From: Marinobacter sediminum
GTDB taxonomy: Bacteria; Pseudomonadota; Gammaproteobacteria; Pseudomonadales; Oleiphilaceae
Length of the DNA stretch: 64,000 nucleotides
Direction: 5' to 3'
Assembly: GCF_023657445.1 (NCBI RefSeq)
Contig: NZ_JAGTWY010000001.1
Location: 2,108,001-2,172,000 of the forward strand
Made by a program: the position numbers and the translations under genes. Shown here piece by piece: positions 1 through 8,848 of this stretch (positions are counted from its first letter, which is position 1; each line of letters begins with the position of its first letter). Under the pieces are notes generated by a model. The model saw nothing but the letters and a program-made list of their open reading frames with translations. It was not told the DNA's origin and searched no databases.

Positions 1-107
1 ATTTCTATGGTATCTGTTTTCCAGTACACGTAGAGTTAAACGCCTGTCATGGTTGATGAATAAGTTTTTGAACTGCAATCCTAACCCATAGCGGGGGTAG
101 AACACAG

Positions 108-1001
108 ATGCTGCAACAAGTTCTTGAGGCCACACTGCGCACGACCATGATGCGCCTGGTACGACCCTTCCTCACTCCGGCCGTCCCGGTGGCTCTTCAG
201 AGAACGCTGATCACTCAGGCCTATCGCAGCTCCACGCCCCCCCGAGGCTGCCGGTTTGAAAGGGATACAATCTCCGGCGTCCCGGCAACACGCAGTACCT
301 TTGGCGAAAACACCAATGGCGCGATCCTCTACCTACACGGTGGCGGCTATATTATCGGCTCGTCAAGCACCCACCGCGGCATCACTGGCCACCTTGCCAA
401 AGTCAGCGGCTGTCAGGTCATTGTCCCGGATTACCGGCTGGCGCCGGAACACCCTTTTCCCGCCGCCCTGGACGATGCCGAAACCGTTTACATGGCATTA
501 CTGGAACAGGGATTCCAGCCTGGACAGATTGCGGTCGCCGGCGACTCCGCCGGTGGCGGACTGAGCGTGGCCCTGGCCATGCGCCTGAGAGACAGGCAAG
601 TGCCACTCCCCTCATCAATCACCGTCTTCTCACCCTGGATCGACCTGACCCAGCAGCAACTCTACTCTCCGGAGCGCGAGCCCGTGCTTCAGGCCCCGTG
701 GACAGAGAAAGCTGCCAAGCTATACGCTGGCAGCGAATCACTCACCAACCCGCTGATTTCGCCGGCATTCGGAGATCTTACTAATTTGCCTCCGTTGCTA
801 ATCCAGGTCGGCAGCGAAGAAATCCTTCTCAATGATGCCGAGCGCCTTGCCAGTTTAGCCAAACGGGACGACGTCCAGACAACCCTTGAGGTCTTTAACA
901 GTCTCTGGCACGTGTTTCAGGTGCATAGCGGTCAGCTCGACCGGGCCACCGATGCCATTGCGGCGGCCGGCGCGCACATCAAACATCATCTGGCAGACTA
1001 A
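108..1001 (+). CDS. Alpha/beta hydrolase, hormone-sensitive-lipase family esterase
   Basis: A 297-residue cytoplasmic esterase or lipase of the HSL (family IV) type, expected to cleave short or medium acyl esters. The oxyanion-hole motif HGGG is at residues 77-80, the nucleophile elbow GDSAG at 145-149 with Ser147 as nucleophile, and the likely catalytic His is in WHVF near 268. At the acid position (GSEEILLND, about 235-243) there is Glu where relatives often have Asp; Glu is used in some members. No signal peptide is visible. A G-rich ribosome binding site lies about 10 nt before the ATG. The 3' end overlaps the convergent GIY-YIG gene by 23 nt. Substrate unknown. Confidence 0.9.
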   Translation: MLQQVLEATLRTTMMRLVRPFLTPAVPVALQRTLITQAYRSSTPPRGCRFERDTISGVPATRSTFGENTNGAILYLHGGGYIIGSSSTHRGITGHLAKVSGCQVIVPDYRLAPEHPFPAALDDAETVYMALLEQGFQPGQIAVAGDSAGGGLSVALAMRLRDRQVPLPSSITVFSPWIDLTQQQLYSPEREPVLQAPWTEKAAKLYAGSESLTNPLISPAFGDLTNLPPLLIQVGSEEILLNDAERLASLAKRDDVQTTLEVFNSLWHVFQVHSGQLDRATDAIAAAGAHIKHHLAD

Positions 1002-1257
1002 GCTCCCCCCGGACCAGTGCCTCTTTGCGGGTACGTGGCCACTGCTTGATGTGCCATTCAAGACGTGATGCCCGGCTTCGATCGCCCACAGCCGACCGGA
1101 ACACCAGTTCCAGCGGGCCCTTCCCCCTGAGGCTTCGCGCCCCTTTCGGGGCACCGGTCTGGTGCTCGGCAAACCGGCGCTCCACGTCAGTGGTGATACC
1201 GGTATACAACGCACCTTTGACGGTCCGCACCATGTACACAGACCATTCAGGATTCAT
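979..1257 (-). CDS. GIY-YIG nuclease superfamily protein (YhbQ-like)
   Basis: A single-domain GIY-YIG protein of 92 residues if started at the ATG at 1257. The core motif reads VYM-(x)8-YTG near the N-terminus, followed by the conserved Arg-containing helix (ERRFAEHQ) and a Glu in the SRLEWHIK segment. Small free-standing members such as E. coli YhbQ are predicted structure-selective endonucleases, but most have no proven role. The ATG lies inside the 3' end of the upstream transporter gene (11-nt overlap) and has no clear Shine-Dalgarno, so translation is probably coupled to it. An in-frame ATG at 1281 is a less likely start. Confidence 0.85.
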   Translation of the reverse strand: MNPEWSVYMVRTVKGALYTGITTDVERRFAEHQTGAPKGARSLRGKGPLELVFRSAVGDRSRASRLEWHIKQWPRTRKEALVRGELSLPDDV

Positions 1258-2155
1258 GGGCCAGCGCCTGCTCCCGATCATGCACCTTCTTCTGCTGCAG
1301 CCACAGGCCCGCCATAATCAACACCAGTCCAATGTAGGTGGAGGGCAGTATCTGCTCCCCCAGAATGAAGTAGATAAAGACCAGCGACAGGAACGGTGAG
1401 ATGAAGATCAGGTTACTGACCTTGGAAGTGTTTTCTGCCTTCTTCATAGCGTAGGACCAGAGAACAAAGGCAATGCCCATTTCAAATACGCCAACATAAA
1501 CCGCAGCAGCCAGCGAAGTGCCCGAGGGCAGACTAAAGCCTTCCGTCTGCCAACAAATCAATGCGATAACCGGGAGTCCAAACAGAAAGTTGAGGAACAA
1601 CCCCACCACCGGATCTCGCGTATCCCGCGTTGCAATGATCCAGTAGGAAGCCCATACCAGCGTACTGCCGATGGCGAGAGAAACCCCAAGAGGATCCGAG
1701 AAGCTTAGGGAGGTCACTGCTCCTCGGGTGGCAATAACCACCACGCCGGCATAGCAGACAAGTCCGGCGAGGATATCCAGTTTACGGAGACGCTGGCCAA
1801 GAAAAGGCACAGACAGGTAAGCCAGTACCAGGGCCCAGGTGTAATTCAGGGGCTGGGCCTCCTGGGCCGGCAAGCGATCGAACGCACCGAACAACACAAA
1901 ATAGTACAGGCAGGGGTTAATCAGGCCCATACCGAAAGACTGGGCATACTGTCGGCCACTGAGCGAAAAAACCAGGTGCCACCGGCGCTGGAATGCCAGA
2001 ATCAGTCCCATCACCACCACAGAAGATGCGCAGGCAATCAACAACATCTGAACCGGGGCCAGATCCCGCAACGCCAGTTTGAATGCAGTAGCCACGGTAG
2101 ACCAAAGCAGGACTGTCGCAAGTCCGTACAGCATCGCCTGCTTCTGGTTTGCCAT
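1247..2155 (-). CDS. EamA/DMT-family transporter
   Basis: A 302-residue inner-membrane protein of the drug/metabolite transporter superfamily with about ten hydrophobic segments arranged as two EamA repeats (roughly residues 8-140 and 150-292). The motif [20 protein letters not shown] at the N-terminus and the [11 protein letters not shown] segment in the second half are typical. Members usually export amino acids or other small metabolites; the substrate cannot be read from sequence. It forms a two-gene unit with the overlapping GIY-YIG gene and diverges from the TRAP binding-protein gene. Confidence 0.88.
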   Translation of the reverse strand: MANQKQAMLYGLATVLLWSTVATAFKLALRDLAPVQMLLIACASSVVVMGLILAFQRRWHLVFSLSGRQYAQSFGMGLINPCLYYFVLFGAFDRLPAQEAQPLNYTWALVLAYLSVPFLGQRLRKLDILAGLVCYAGVVVIATRGAVTSLSFSDPLGVSLAIGSTLVWASYWIIATRDTRDPVVGLFLNFLFGLPVIALICWQTEGFSLPSGTSLAAAVYVGVFEMGIAFVLWSYAMKKAENTSKVSNLIFISPFLSLVFIYFILGEQILPSTYIGLVLIMAGLWLQQKKVHDREQALAHES

Positions 2156-2252
2156 TGTCGAAACTCCGTTACGTTTGGGCAGGAAGGCGGCTGCCCATGT
2201 GTGTTACTTTAGCGGCAATCCGTCATTCACCCCCGGCCCTGGAGAACGGGAC

Positions 2253-3350
2253 ATGCGCATTACCAGCCTCTGGCTTCCCTTCCTGGCAACCCTGCTGTTC
2301 ACCCTGGCAGGCTGCTCCGAGAGCGGACCGTCCGAGGAGAGCAGCGCCACGCCGGAGACCTCGCCACCCGATTACCCCGTCACCTGGCGCTTTGCCCTGG
2401 AAGAAATAGAGGGCAGTGTACAACACGCCTATGCTGAAGCCCTAAAGGAGCGAATTGAGGAGCATTCCGACGGCAAGGTCGAGCTCGATATTTTCCCCTA
2501 TGGCTCTCTGGGCACTTCGGAACAACTGACAGAGCTGGCCCGGAACGGTTCGGTCAATCTCGCCTTTGCTTCTCCCGGCCACCTGGCGGACGAGGTCCCC
2601 GAGGCGGGCGTATTCACTCTGCATTATCTCCTGTCAGATAACGAAGAGGTAAACCGCCAGCTCCTTGCCAGCCCGGAACTCCGGGCACTGTTCGATGAGG
2701 CCTACGCCAGTCAGCAATTGAAATTGCTGGCGTTTGTCCCTGAAGGGTGGATGGCGTGGACTGCCAACAAACCGTTACGGTCACCGGAGGATTTCAAGGG
2801 TCTGCGTATCCGCACCATGACTTCCAATATAGCTACCCTGTCCTATCGGGCCTACGGCGCGGAACCCAGCCAGGTTCCGTATTCCCAGGTTTATACAGAC
2901 CTTCAGTTGAACAACATCGATGCTCAGAGCAATCCGATCTTTGCGATTGAGGAGATGGACTTTTACGACGTACAGAGCACCTTGACCCTGGCCCGTCCGA
3001 CCCAGTTCATTTCTTCGGTTGTCTCGAATCAGGACTGGTATAACGATTTACCGGGCAAACAGAAACAATGGCTCACTGAAGCCCTTGAAGGCGTTGGCGA
3101 AATAGCCTGGAAAACCCAGGCGGAGCTAAACCAGGTGCGTCTTCAAAGCATGCTGGAAGGTGGTCAGTTGCAGGTTGTAAGGCTAAGCGAAGAGGAACGC
3201 GCGGCTTTCAGGGAAAAAAGCCAGGCTGTCAGGCAGACCTACGTTGATCAAACAGACCCGCTGGGCGGGCAAATTCTGGATCGCATTATGGCGATGGTCG
3301 ACGAGCTGGAAGCACAACAAGCTGACTCAGCGCCCGGTGACGGGGGCTGA
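2253..3350 (+). CDS. TRAP transporter substrate-binding lipoprotein, DctP family
   Basis: A 365-residue periplasmic solute-binding protein for a TRAP transporter. I start it at the ATG at 2253 because it gives a lipoprotein signal (hydrophobic core then LAGC) and the reading frame upstream is uncharacteristic. The DctP pattern is clear: the WRFALEE strand, the motif PEDFKGLRIRTM with the carboxylate-binding Arg, and NNIDAQSNPI. Most DctP proteins are freely periplasmic, so lipid anchoring is somewhat unusual. No DctQ or DctM membrane subunit lies nearby, making this an orphan that must work with a permease elsewhere. The last 24 nt overlap the convergent mscS-type gene. Confidence 0.86.
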   Translation: MRITSLWLPFLATLLFTLAGCSESGPSEESSATPETSPPDYPVTWRFALEEIEGSVQHAYAEALKERIEEHSDGKVELDIFPYGSLGTSEQLTELARNGSVNLAFASPGHLADEVPEAGVFTLHYLLSDNEEVNRQLLASPELRALFDEAYASQQLKLLAFVPEGWMAWTANKPLRSPEDFKGLRIRTMTSNIATLSYRAYGAEPSQVPYSQVYTDLQLNNIDAQSNPIFAIEEMDFYDVQSTLTLARPTQFISSVVSNQDWYNDLPGKQKQWLTEALEGVGEIAWKTQAELNQVRLQSMLEGGQLQVVRLSEEERAAFREKSQAVRQTYVDQTDPLGGQILDRIMAMVDELEAQQADSAPGDGG

Positions 3351-4127
3351 AACAAAGCCGACACCCTCTCCCGCAAGGACCTCGGCGCCCCGGGCGATCA
3401 AGTCAGCCGTAAAGCGGAACTGCTCTCTGGGCTCCAGCGGATAGGCCTTCAGGCGATAGTGCATACCCCACGGCTCGTTGGCCACCACGACCACAATGGG
3501 CTGCCCGGTTTTCGTCCATGGGCAGGTATACGCTACGTCCCGCAACAGATCCAGTACGCGGCGGACGTTGTGGTTGGGCTCGAGATGGAATTCGGCTACG
3601 CACATCAGATTGTCCGTACCGTCGTTGCCGTTGGCGATCAAGGCACTCCACAGATGGCCGTGGGGCATGATGACAACGGAATCGTCTGGAGTAACAATTT
3701 CCGCAGCCCTGGTCCCAATAGAGCGCACCTCACCATACTTGCCGCCTACCTCAATCCAGTCGCCCGGACGATAGGGCATTTCATAGAGCGTGACGATACC
3801 GGCAATCAGACTGCTGGCATAATCCTTTAGCGCAAACCCGAGCGCCAGACCCACCGCACCAAAGATAGCAACCATATTCTCAACCGAGGGTTCCACCAGG
3901 ATTGGGACCACGACAAAGATGGTGGCAATAATGATCAGCAACCGAAGCAGGGGCACCAGCGCAAGTAGATACAGTCGTGGCTTGCCGCTCACTTTTGAAG
4001 CCAGTCTCGGCAACAGCTTCTGAATGAGAAAAATAATCACAAACGCGACGGCGATAACCAGGAGCGCATAGAGCAACGCCTGAGACGTTATCGAGGAGAA
4101 GGCTTCTTTCAATCCAAAATCACCCAT
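3327..4127 (-). CDS. MscS-family mechanosensitive ion channel
   Basis: A 266-residue small-conductance mechanosensitive channel, close in length to E. coli MscS. It has three N-terminal membrane segments (about 15-40, 50-75 and the pore-lining 80-110). The pore helix continues into GFALKDYASSLIAGIVTLYE, followed by the beta-domain with YRPGDWIEVGGKYGEV and then the cytoplasmic alpha/beta domain. Such channels release solutes on hypo-osmotic shock, fitting a marine or halophilic organism. An unknown gene lies 11 nt upstream on the same strand and is probably cotranscribed. Confidence 0.92.
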   Translation of the reverse strand: MGDFGLKEAFSSITSQALLYALLVIAVAFVIIFLIQKLLPRLASKVSGKPRLYLLALVPLLRLLIIIATIFVVVPILVEPSVENMVAIFGAVGLALGFALKDYASSLIAGIVTLYEMPYRPGDWIEVGGKYGEVRSIGTRAAEIVTPDDSVVIMPHGHLWSALIANGNDGTDNLMCVAEFHLEPNHNVRRVLDLLRDVAYTCPWTKTGQPIVVVVANEPWGMHYRLKAYPLEPREQFRFTADLIARGAEVLAGEGVGFVSAPVTGR

Positions 4128-4138
4128 GGTGGCGACCC

Positions 4139-5410
4139 TCAGAAGTTATCAACCGGGAACCCCCAGCTTTTCAGGTGTCGCCTGACTGTCAGATACCCCA
4201 AAGCAGTGACATGCCAGCGACCTCCGGACTCCCCACGCACTATGATTTCAGCGCGCGCCAACCTTGAAAGCCCGTGACTCAACTCATGTGCTGACAATCC
4301 GGTCACCAGAGACAGTGACGCCTCCCCCAGGCCATCATGAAGCAGCAAGGCATGGAGGATGAAACCAAGAGTCCGGTCGTTGCTGTGGGGCATGGCCGGG
4401 GAATTCAGTTGATCCAGCGGAACGACCCAGCAATGCGGAGACTGCCCTCTGCCCTCCGCGCCTTCCTGATGCTCTCCAGCCTCGCTATCGCCTTCCGGAC
4501 GACCCCTCAGTGCGCTCCGCCAGATAGCGAGGGCCACACCGTGAATACCTCGGGAGGTGGCAGCAAGATCGCGCAGGAACACGCTTTGTTTGGGCTTGCT
4601 GTCACCGTTTTCATCCTGCGGGGGCAGGACATACAAGCCATCGTTCGACATTCTGGCACTAACAGGCAACTTTCCATTGCGATGCGACAGGTATTCCAAC
4701 CAGATACCGAGGTAATTGGCATTCAGAGGTGCAAGAGTGCTGGGCGACATGTGGGCCTCGGGCAAATAGCTTTCCCAGAATTGCCAGCACCAACTGGAAC
4801 ATCCGACCACTCCCCGGCCCGTTTCACGGGCGGAAATTCTCCGAAACAACTCCCGTATCAGAGACAGACCGGAGATATGACGCAGCCAGAAATCAGCAAG
4901 TTCGGGAATCACCCAGGGTTCTGACAAATCCTGCTCGTCCCAAAAGTTTCGAGCCTCATCCTCGTCCAGCAAAAGGTTTTCCGGCGGCGCGATGATCGAC
5001 CAGTCCGCAGGCGATGCCGACTCTCTACCAGAGTGCAGCCAGGGGAAGCGGACGAGTGCCTCACGGATCCCGGAGAAAGGCGGAGCAACCAGAAACGCAA
5101 CATCACGGACTATCGCTCTGTCAGCATTCATCTGCTCCAGGCCCTGAGCCAGGGCCGCGGCCTGGATCGAAAAGTCAGGTTCGGGAGCAACACGCCGGCG
5201 TAGGGACTCCGAAAGCACCGGCAAATCATCAAGGCTTTCAAAGGGCTCTTCATCCGACGACATACCCGCCCGAAGCTGGGACAGAATATGGCGAATTGCT
5301 CCTTTGATTGAGCGTCGAACCGACGTTTCGGGCAGCTTCCACTGGTCCATCGGGATCAGGCCACCGGGAAGGCAGGGAGTTTCCGTTGGTAAAAGCTGTT
5401 TTTCCGTCAA
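4139..5410 (-). CDS. Conserved-looking protein of unknown function, upstream partner of mscS
   Basis: A predicted soluble protein of about 423 residues that I do not recognise. I place the start at the TTG at 5410: it has AGGAG eight nt upstream, while the ATG at 5350 has only a weak site and the ATG at 5491 would run into rlmJ. Visible features are an N-terminal helical region, a Trp-rich middle (SSWCWQFWESYLPE), an acidic low-complexity linker (EGDSEAGEHQEGAEGRG), and a C-terminal region of about 75 residues that looks like a winged helix (ASLSLVTGLSAHELSHGLSR, then GGRWHVTALGYL). The 11-nt gap to the channel gene suggests a functional link. No membrane segment or signal peptide is seen. 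Confidence 0.7.
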   Translation of the reverse strand: MTEKQLLPTETPCLPGGLIPMDQWKLPETSVRRSIKGAIRHILSQLRAGMSSDEEPFESLDDLPVLSESLRRRVAPEPDFSIQAAALAQGLEQMNADRAIVRDVAFLVAPPFSGIREALVRFPWLHSGRESASPADWSIIAPPENLLLDEDEARNFWDEQDLSEPWVIPELADFWLRHISGLSLIRELFRRISARETGRGVVGCSSWCWQFWESYLPEAHMSPSTLAPLNANYLGIWLEYLSHRNGKLPVSARMSNDGLYVLPPQDENGDSKPKQSVFLRDLAATSRGIHGVALAIWRSALRGRPEGDSEAGEHQEGAEGRGQSPHCWVVPLDQLNSPAMPHSNDRTLGFILHALLLHDGLGEASLSLVTGLSAHELSHGLSRLARAEIIVRGESGGRWHVTALGYLTVRRHLKSWGFPVDNF

Positions 5411-5444
5411 ACAATCTGCTCCTGCAATGATCGACGATACGTGG

Positions 5445-6284
5445 TTACTCCGGCACCAGCCAATCAAGCTGGTGTCGCACATCCAGGCCATCGCTGCCGG
5501 AAATATCTTCCATCATAGCGGATAGCCGCTCATCAAATCCCCAGGGGGGATTCACCAACAGCATGCCAGAGCCGGTCATCCCCCTTGACGGAGGGTTGTT
5601 CAGGTGGACCTCACTGCACAGCACCTTGCGCACAGAGCTGTTCTGGACAGCATCTTTCAAATCCTGCTGCAGGCCACTGGAAAGTATCGGATACCAAATA
5701 AGATAGACGCCATGGCGGCACTTTTGCCATGCCTTTTGCAACGTTGAGGCCACATCGGCGTAATCGGACTTGATCTCATACGAGGGATCAACCAGCACCA
5801 GCAGCCGCGGCTGCCTCGGTGGCAGCTGTTTCAGCAACCCCTTGAGACCGTCTTCCCTCATAACACGCACGCGCTGCGCTGAGGCCCAGCCTGCAAGCTG
5901 ATCACCCTCTGCGGGATGCAGTTCAAAAGTTGTCAGAGAATCATCGTCCCTGAGGAAGTCGCGAAACCAGACCGGCGAGCCAGGATAGACCGTCAGTTCT
6001 CCTTCTCCGGCATTCAGTTCTGACAACACTTTCAGCAAAGGCTGCCAGTCCCCGGAGCGCACCTGCCCCCTAACATTCCACAGTCTCTGGACGCCCGTAT
6101 CGGCTTCACCCGTTTTCTTCGCCCGTTCACTGTCCAGATCATAAATCGCGCTACCCGCATGGGTATCAAAACAGGCGATACCGGACGCCTTGGCCTGCAT
6201 CATGGACAGCGTGAGAGTGAGGGCGGCGTGTTTCTGGACATCGGCAAAATTGCCGGCATGGAAAGCATGCAGATAACTCAGCAT
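5445..6284 (-). CDS. rlmJ: 23S rRNA (adenine(2030)-N(6))-methyltransferase RlmJ
   Basis: A 279-residue SAM-dependent enzyme that methylates N6 of A2030 in 23S rRNA. The diagnostic start MLSYLHAFHAGNFADVQKH is present, as is the internal FDTHAGSAIYDL motif. Catalytic motif IV reads VDPSYEIKSDY; many relatives have DPPYE, and the Ser variant appears to be tolerated in this family. Length is normal (E. coli 280). The gene stands alone on the minus strand, and its 3' end lies just before the probable TTG start of the next gene. Confidence 0.95.
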   Translation of the reverse strand: MLSYLHAFHAGNFADVQKHAALTLTLSMMQAKASGIACFDTHAGSAIYDLDSERAKKTGEADTGVQRLWNVRGQVRSGDWQPLLKVLSELNAGEGELTVYPGSPVWFRDFLRDDDSLTTFELHPAEGDQLAGWASAQRVRVMREDGLKGLLKQLPPRQPRLLVLVDPSYEIKSDYADVASTLQKAWQKCRHGVYLIWYPILSSGLQQDLKDAVQNSSVRKVLCSEVHLNNPPSRGMTGSGMLLVNPPWGFDERLSAMMEDISGSDGLDVRHQLDWLVPE

Positions 6285-6479
6285 AGATCGGCTCCGTCAT
6301 TACGGACGCTCATTAGGCCCGATGAACAGACGCCAGGCAAGCCAGCGGCTGACCCGCCTCCTGCAAAGGCAGTGAAACCATCACACAAGTCTGCCCCGGA
6401 AACACCGCCGTAAAACGGGGTTCAGGGGGTACCATGCGTGCTGGTATCCTTGACTCACACTTGCACCGAGGACGCCGGC

Positions 6480-7796
6480 TTGCCCAAGCAGAACAAAGAC
6501 ACCATCGACCAGCTCTATGGCCTCATTGCCAATGAAGAGGACGCCCGGGTCTGCAAGGACATCCCCGAGGAAGCCTGCCGGGAGGTCCCCCGGAATTTTT
6601 TCCTGATTCTGGCCAGCAACGTCCTTACCAAGCTCGGCGACCTGTTGATCAGCCCGAAAACAGTGCTCGCCTGGCTGATGAGCGCGGTTGGCGCCCCGGC
6701 CCTCGTCGCCTGGCTGGTTCCGATCCGGGAGTCCGGTTCCCTCGTCCCGCAGATGGTCATTGCGGCCTGGGTGCGCCGCAAACCTGTCCGAAAATGGTTC
6801 TGGACCCTTGGAAGTTTTGGGCAGGCGGCCAGTGTTGCAGCTATTGCGGGGAGCGTCTGGTTTTTTGAGGGGTACGCCGCCGGCTCCGGAATCGTTGCCG
6901 CCCTCATCGTGTTTTCGCTGGCCCGGGGATTCTGTTCGGTATCCATGAAAGATGTTCAGGGCAAGTGCATTCCCAAAACCCGCCGGGGAAGGCTTGGGGG
7001 GCTTGCATCCACGATCGGCGGCACGGCAACCGTTGTTCTGACCGCCCTGTTGTTCTGGGAAAGGGGCGACCCGACGATCGCCTTTTACACCGTACTTCTG
7101 CTTTTAGCCGGTATCCTTTGGGTCATTGCAGGCTTGCTGTTTGCCGGGGTACAGGAATACGAGGGCGAAACCGGCGGCGGCGGCAATGCCATCAACGAGG
7201 CGTTCCGCAGTCTGTCCCTGCTCCGTGACGATGTCCCCTTCAGAAATTTCGTGATCACCCGGGCCTTGCTTCTCTGCTCGGCCCTGGCGTCGCCCTATTT
7301 TGTGGTTCTTGCTCAGAAAGAGACTGATACTGGCTGGATGCTAGGCATTTTCCTGCTGGCCAGCAGTCTAGCCAGTTCTCTCAGCGCCAGCTTTTGGGGC
7401 TGGGCCGCGGACACATCCAGTCGCAGGGTCATGATACGTGGTGCTGCCATGGCCAGCGGTGTGTGCCTGATCGTCGGTTTTACAGCACTTTCTGTCGGGA
7501 CGGACATCGGCAGCGTCTGGTTCTATCCAATTGCATTTTTCGTTCTGAGCATCGCTCATGCCGGAGTAAGACTGGGCCGCAAAACCTATCTGGTGGATAT
7601 GGCGGGCGGTAACAAACGTACTGATTACACTGCCGTGAGCAACACGGTCATCGGAATTTTACTGCTCATTACCGGAGGCCTGACCGCCATCATATCCATG
7701 ATATCGGAGGTGGCGGTTATCATCGTTCTGGGACTGATGGGTCTGGCAGGGATGTTCAGTGCCGTGCGTCTGAAAGAGGTGACCACGGACGAGTAG
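6480..7796 (+). CDS. MFS transporter
   Basis: A 438-residue inner-membrane protein with about twelve hydrophobic segments, consistent with the major facilitator superfamily. It has a polar N-terminal stretch of about 35 residues before the first helix (NFFLILASNVLTKLGD). The start is probably the TTG at 6480, which has GAGGA seven nt upstream; a GTG at 6438 in the same frame is the alternative. The central loop (GVQEYEGETGGGGNAINEAF) separates the two six-helix halves. No substrate is evident; the gene stands alone between rlmJ and a cluster of tiny genes. Confidence 0.82.
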   Translation: MPKQNKDTIDQLYGLIANEEDARVCKDIPEEACREVPRNFFLILASNVLTKLGDLLISPKTVLAWLMSAVGAPALVAWLVPIRESGSLVPQMVIAAWVRRKPVRKWFWTLGSFGQAASVAAIAGSVWFFEGYAAGSGIVAALIVFSLARGFCSVSMKDVQGKCIPKTRRGRLGGLASTIGGTATVVLTALLFWERGDPTIAFYTVLLLLAGILWVIAGLLFAGVQEYEGETGGGGNAINEAFRSLSLLRDDVPFRNFVITRALLLCSALASPYFVVLAQKETDTGWMLGIFLLASSLASSLSASFWGWAADTSSRRVMIRGAAMASGVCLIVGFTALSVGTDIGSVWFYPIAFFVLSIAHAGVRLGRKTYLVDMAGGNKRTDYTAVSNTVIGILLLITGGLTAIISMISEVAVIIVLGLMGLAGMFSAVRLKEVTTDE

Positions 7797-7893
7797 GCCC
7801 GAAAAGCCAAGCCACCCATGGAACCTTAATCCCTCAAACCCGTGTCAGCGATGGCGAGCTAACGGATTACAACAAAAGACAGGGAGCTGTCCC

Positions 7894-7932
7894 ATGACTG
7901 GCAACATGCTTTTTGCGAGGGTGGATAAATGA
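7894..7932 (+). CDS. Possible 12-codon upstream reading frame (leader peptide)
   Basis: An ATG at 7894 opens a 12-codon frame (MTGNMLFARVDK) whose TGA stop overlaps the ATG of the next gene as ATGA. A GGGAG ribosome-site-like element lies about 7 nt upstream, inside a small GACAG-GGAG-CTGTC hairpin that could mask it. This is what a translational-coupling leader would look like, but a frame this short can arise by chance. Confidence 0.3.
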   Translation: MTGNMLFARVDK

Positions 7933-8222
7933 AAACTGACACAGTTATCCCTGAAGAACATCTGACACGCCTAATAAAAACGCCAATCGGCTGGTTTGCC
8001 CTGACCCGTGAGACGGCTGACCTGGGCCCTTTTCCTGAACCGGCCGGTGCTTCAAAAGCCCTCGCCCAACACATACATTTATATAGAGGCGTCAACAGCA
8101 GGAAAAGCCAGGGACTGGCGAAGGTTCATGTCCACGATTCGGAAACATGCAAAAAAACAAACTGTGGGCTTTGCGCGGAAACGATGGCCATACCCTGGAC
8201 GTTAGGGGTGGTAAACCAATGA
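7929..8222 (+). CDS. Small protein, resembles DUF6316-type proteins
   Basis: A 97-residue protein of unknown function. The segment GWFALTRETADLGPFPEPAGASKALAQHI resembles, from memory, the aromatic-TRE-GPF-A-L pattern of the small DUF6316 family; I cannot confirm this. The C-terminal half has a cluster of three Cys and two His (HVHDSETCKKTNCGLC) that could bind metal. A purine-rich site (GAGGGTGG) precedes the ATG. Its stop overlaps the start of the next small gene as ATGA, so the two are almost certainly translated together and end at the terminator at 8361. Confidence 0.62.
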   Translation: MKTDTVIPEEHLTRLIKTPIGWFALTRETADLGPFPEPAGASKALAQHIHLYRGVNSRKSQGLAKVHVHDSETCKKTNCGLCAETMAIPWTLGVVNQ

Positions 8223-8353
8223 GTCAGCGCGAATCCTATGAAGCCCCGGAATATTGGAACCTGCCGCAACCGGGACGCCGGTACCGAGTCATTGGAGCCG
8301 CTCTGTTCTGTCTGTTCAGCCTGATAGCACTGAGCTACGTGAGTTCATTATAA
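8219..8353 (+). CDS. Single-span small membrane protein
   Basis: A 44-residue protein starting at the ATG at 8219, which overlaps the stop of the preceding gene by 4 nt. The first 25 residues are polar (PEYWNLPQPGRRYR) and the remainder forms one hydrophobic helix (VIGAALFCLFSLIALSYVSSL), giving a cytoplasm-in, single-span topology by the positive-inside rule. AGGGGTGG lies about 8 nt upstream. A strong intrinsic terminator begins 8 nt after the stop, supporting a real transcript end. Function unknown. Confidence 0.6.
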   Translation: MSQRESYEAPEYWNLPQPGRRYRVIGAALFCLFSLIALSYVSSL

Positions 8354-8360
8354 AAATGCA

Positions 8361-8388
8361 AAAGAGCCGCATTCTGCGGTTCTTTTTT
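8361..8388. terminator. Bidirectional intrinsic terminator
   Basis: An 8-bp stem (GAGCCGCA at 8364-8371 with TGCGGTTC at 8375-8382, one G-T wobble) and 3-nt loop is followed by TTTTTT on the plus strand. It is preceded by an A-rich run, so it can also end minus-strand transcripts. It separates the small-protein pair from the convergent DUF4870 gene. Confidence 0.85.
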
Positions 8389-8413
8389 AGGTCACCCAAT
8401 CCTCGATAAAATT

Positions 8414-8779
8414 TCAGATCGGTGCCTTGCCCTCGTTAAGCGCCAGGGCGCCTTTGACAATACGGTAGATAATCCAGATTGAGATGCCCAACAGGATAAA
8501 CCAGCCAATGATGAGGGGCGCGGTTACGATGCCGATCACCGTCCAGAGGATACCAATCCAGAAGGTGCGAATCTGCCACTGGAAATGCCGTTCAATCCAG
8601 GTGTTACGGACATCATCCAGTTTGACGTAATTGATAATCACGCCAACCAGGCCGGTAATCCCACCCAAGAAAAACGAGAGTGCCTGAAGGATATAAACCA
8701 CCACTGCCAGGTTGCGCGCGGGATCCGAACGGCGAGCCAGAGGATCAGAATCTGCAGGGATGTATTCGGGATCGGCCAA
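8414..8779 (-). CDS. DUF4870 family membrane protein
   Basis: A 121-residue protein with a polar N-terminus (about 25 residues) and three to four hydrophobic segments: roughly 24-50, 70-88 and 90-112. The DUF4870 pattern is recognisable as alternating helices with the conserved polar patch VKLDDVRNTWIERHFQWQIRTFW between the first hairpin and the last. The family is of unknown function and common in proteobacteria as a lone gene. It is convergent with the small-protein pair, sharing the terminator at 8361. Confidence 0.82.
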   Translation of the reverse strand: MADPEYIPADSDPLARRSDPARNLAVVVYILQALSFFLGGITGLVGVIINYVKLDDVRNTWIERHFQWQIRTFWIGILWTVIGIVTAPLIIGWFILLGISIWIIYRIVKGALALNEGKAPI

Positions 8780-8848
8780 GAGAGTGTCTCCTTCTGAAAG
8801 TCTAACCCGAGTCTAGCACAGCCCCGCATGCCGGAAGGCCCTGAAACG

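Noticed and set aside
5445..6284. RlmJ motif DPSYE in place of DPPYE taken as an inactive enzyme
   Set aside because: The Ser variant appears compatible with this family and all other motifs are intact, so there is no good reason to call it defective.
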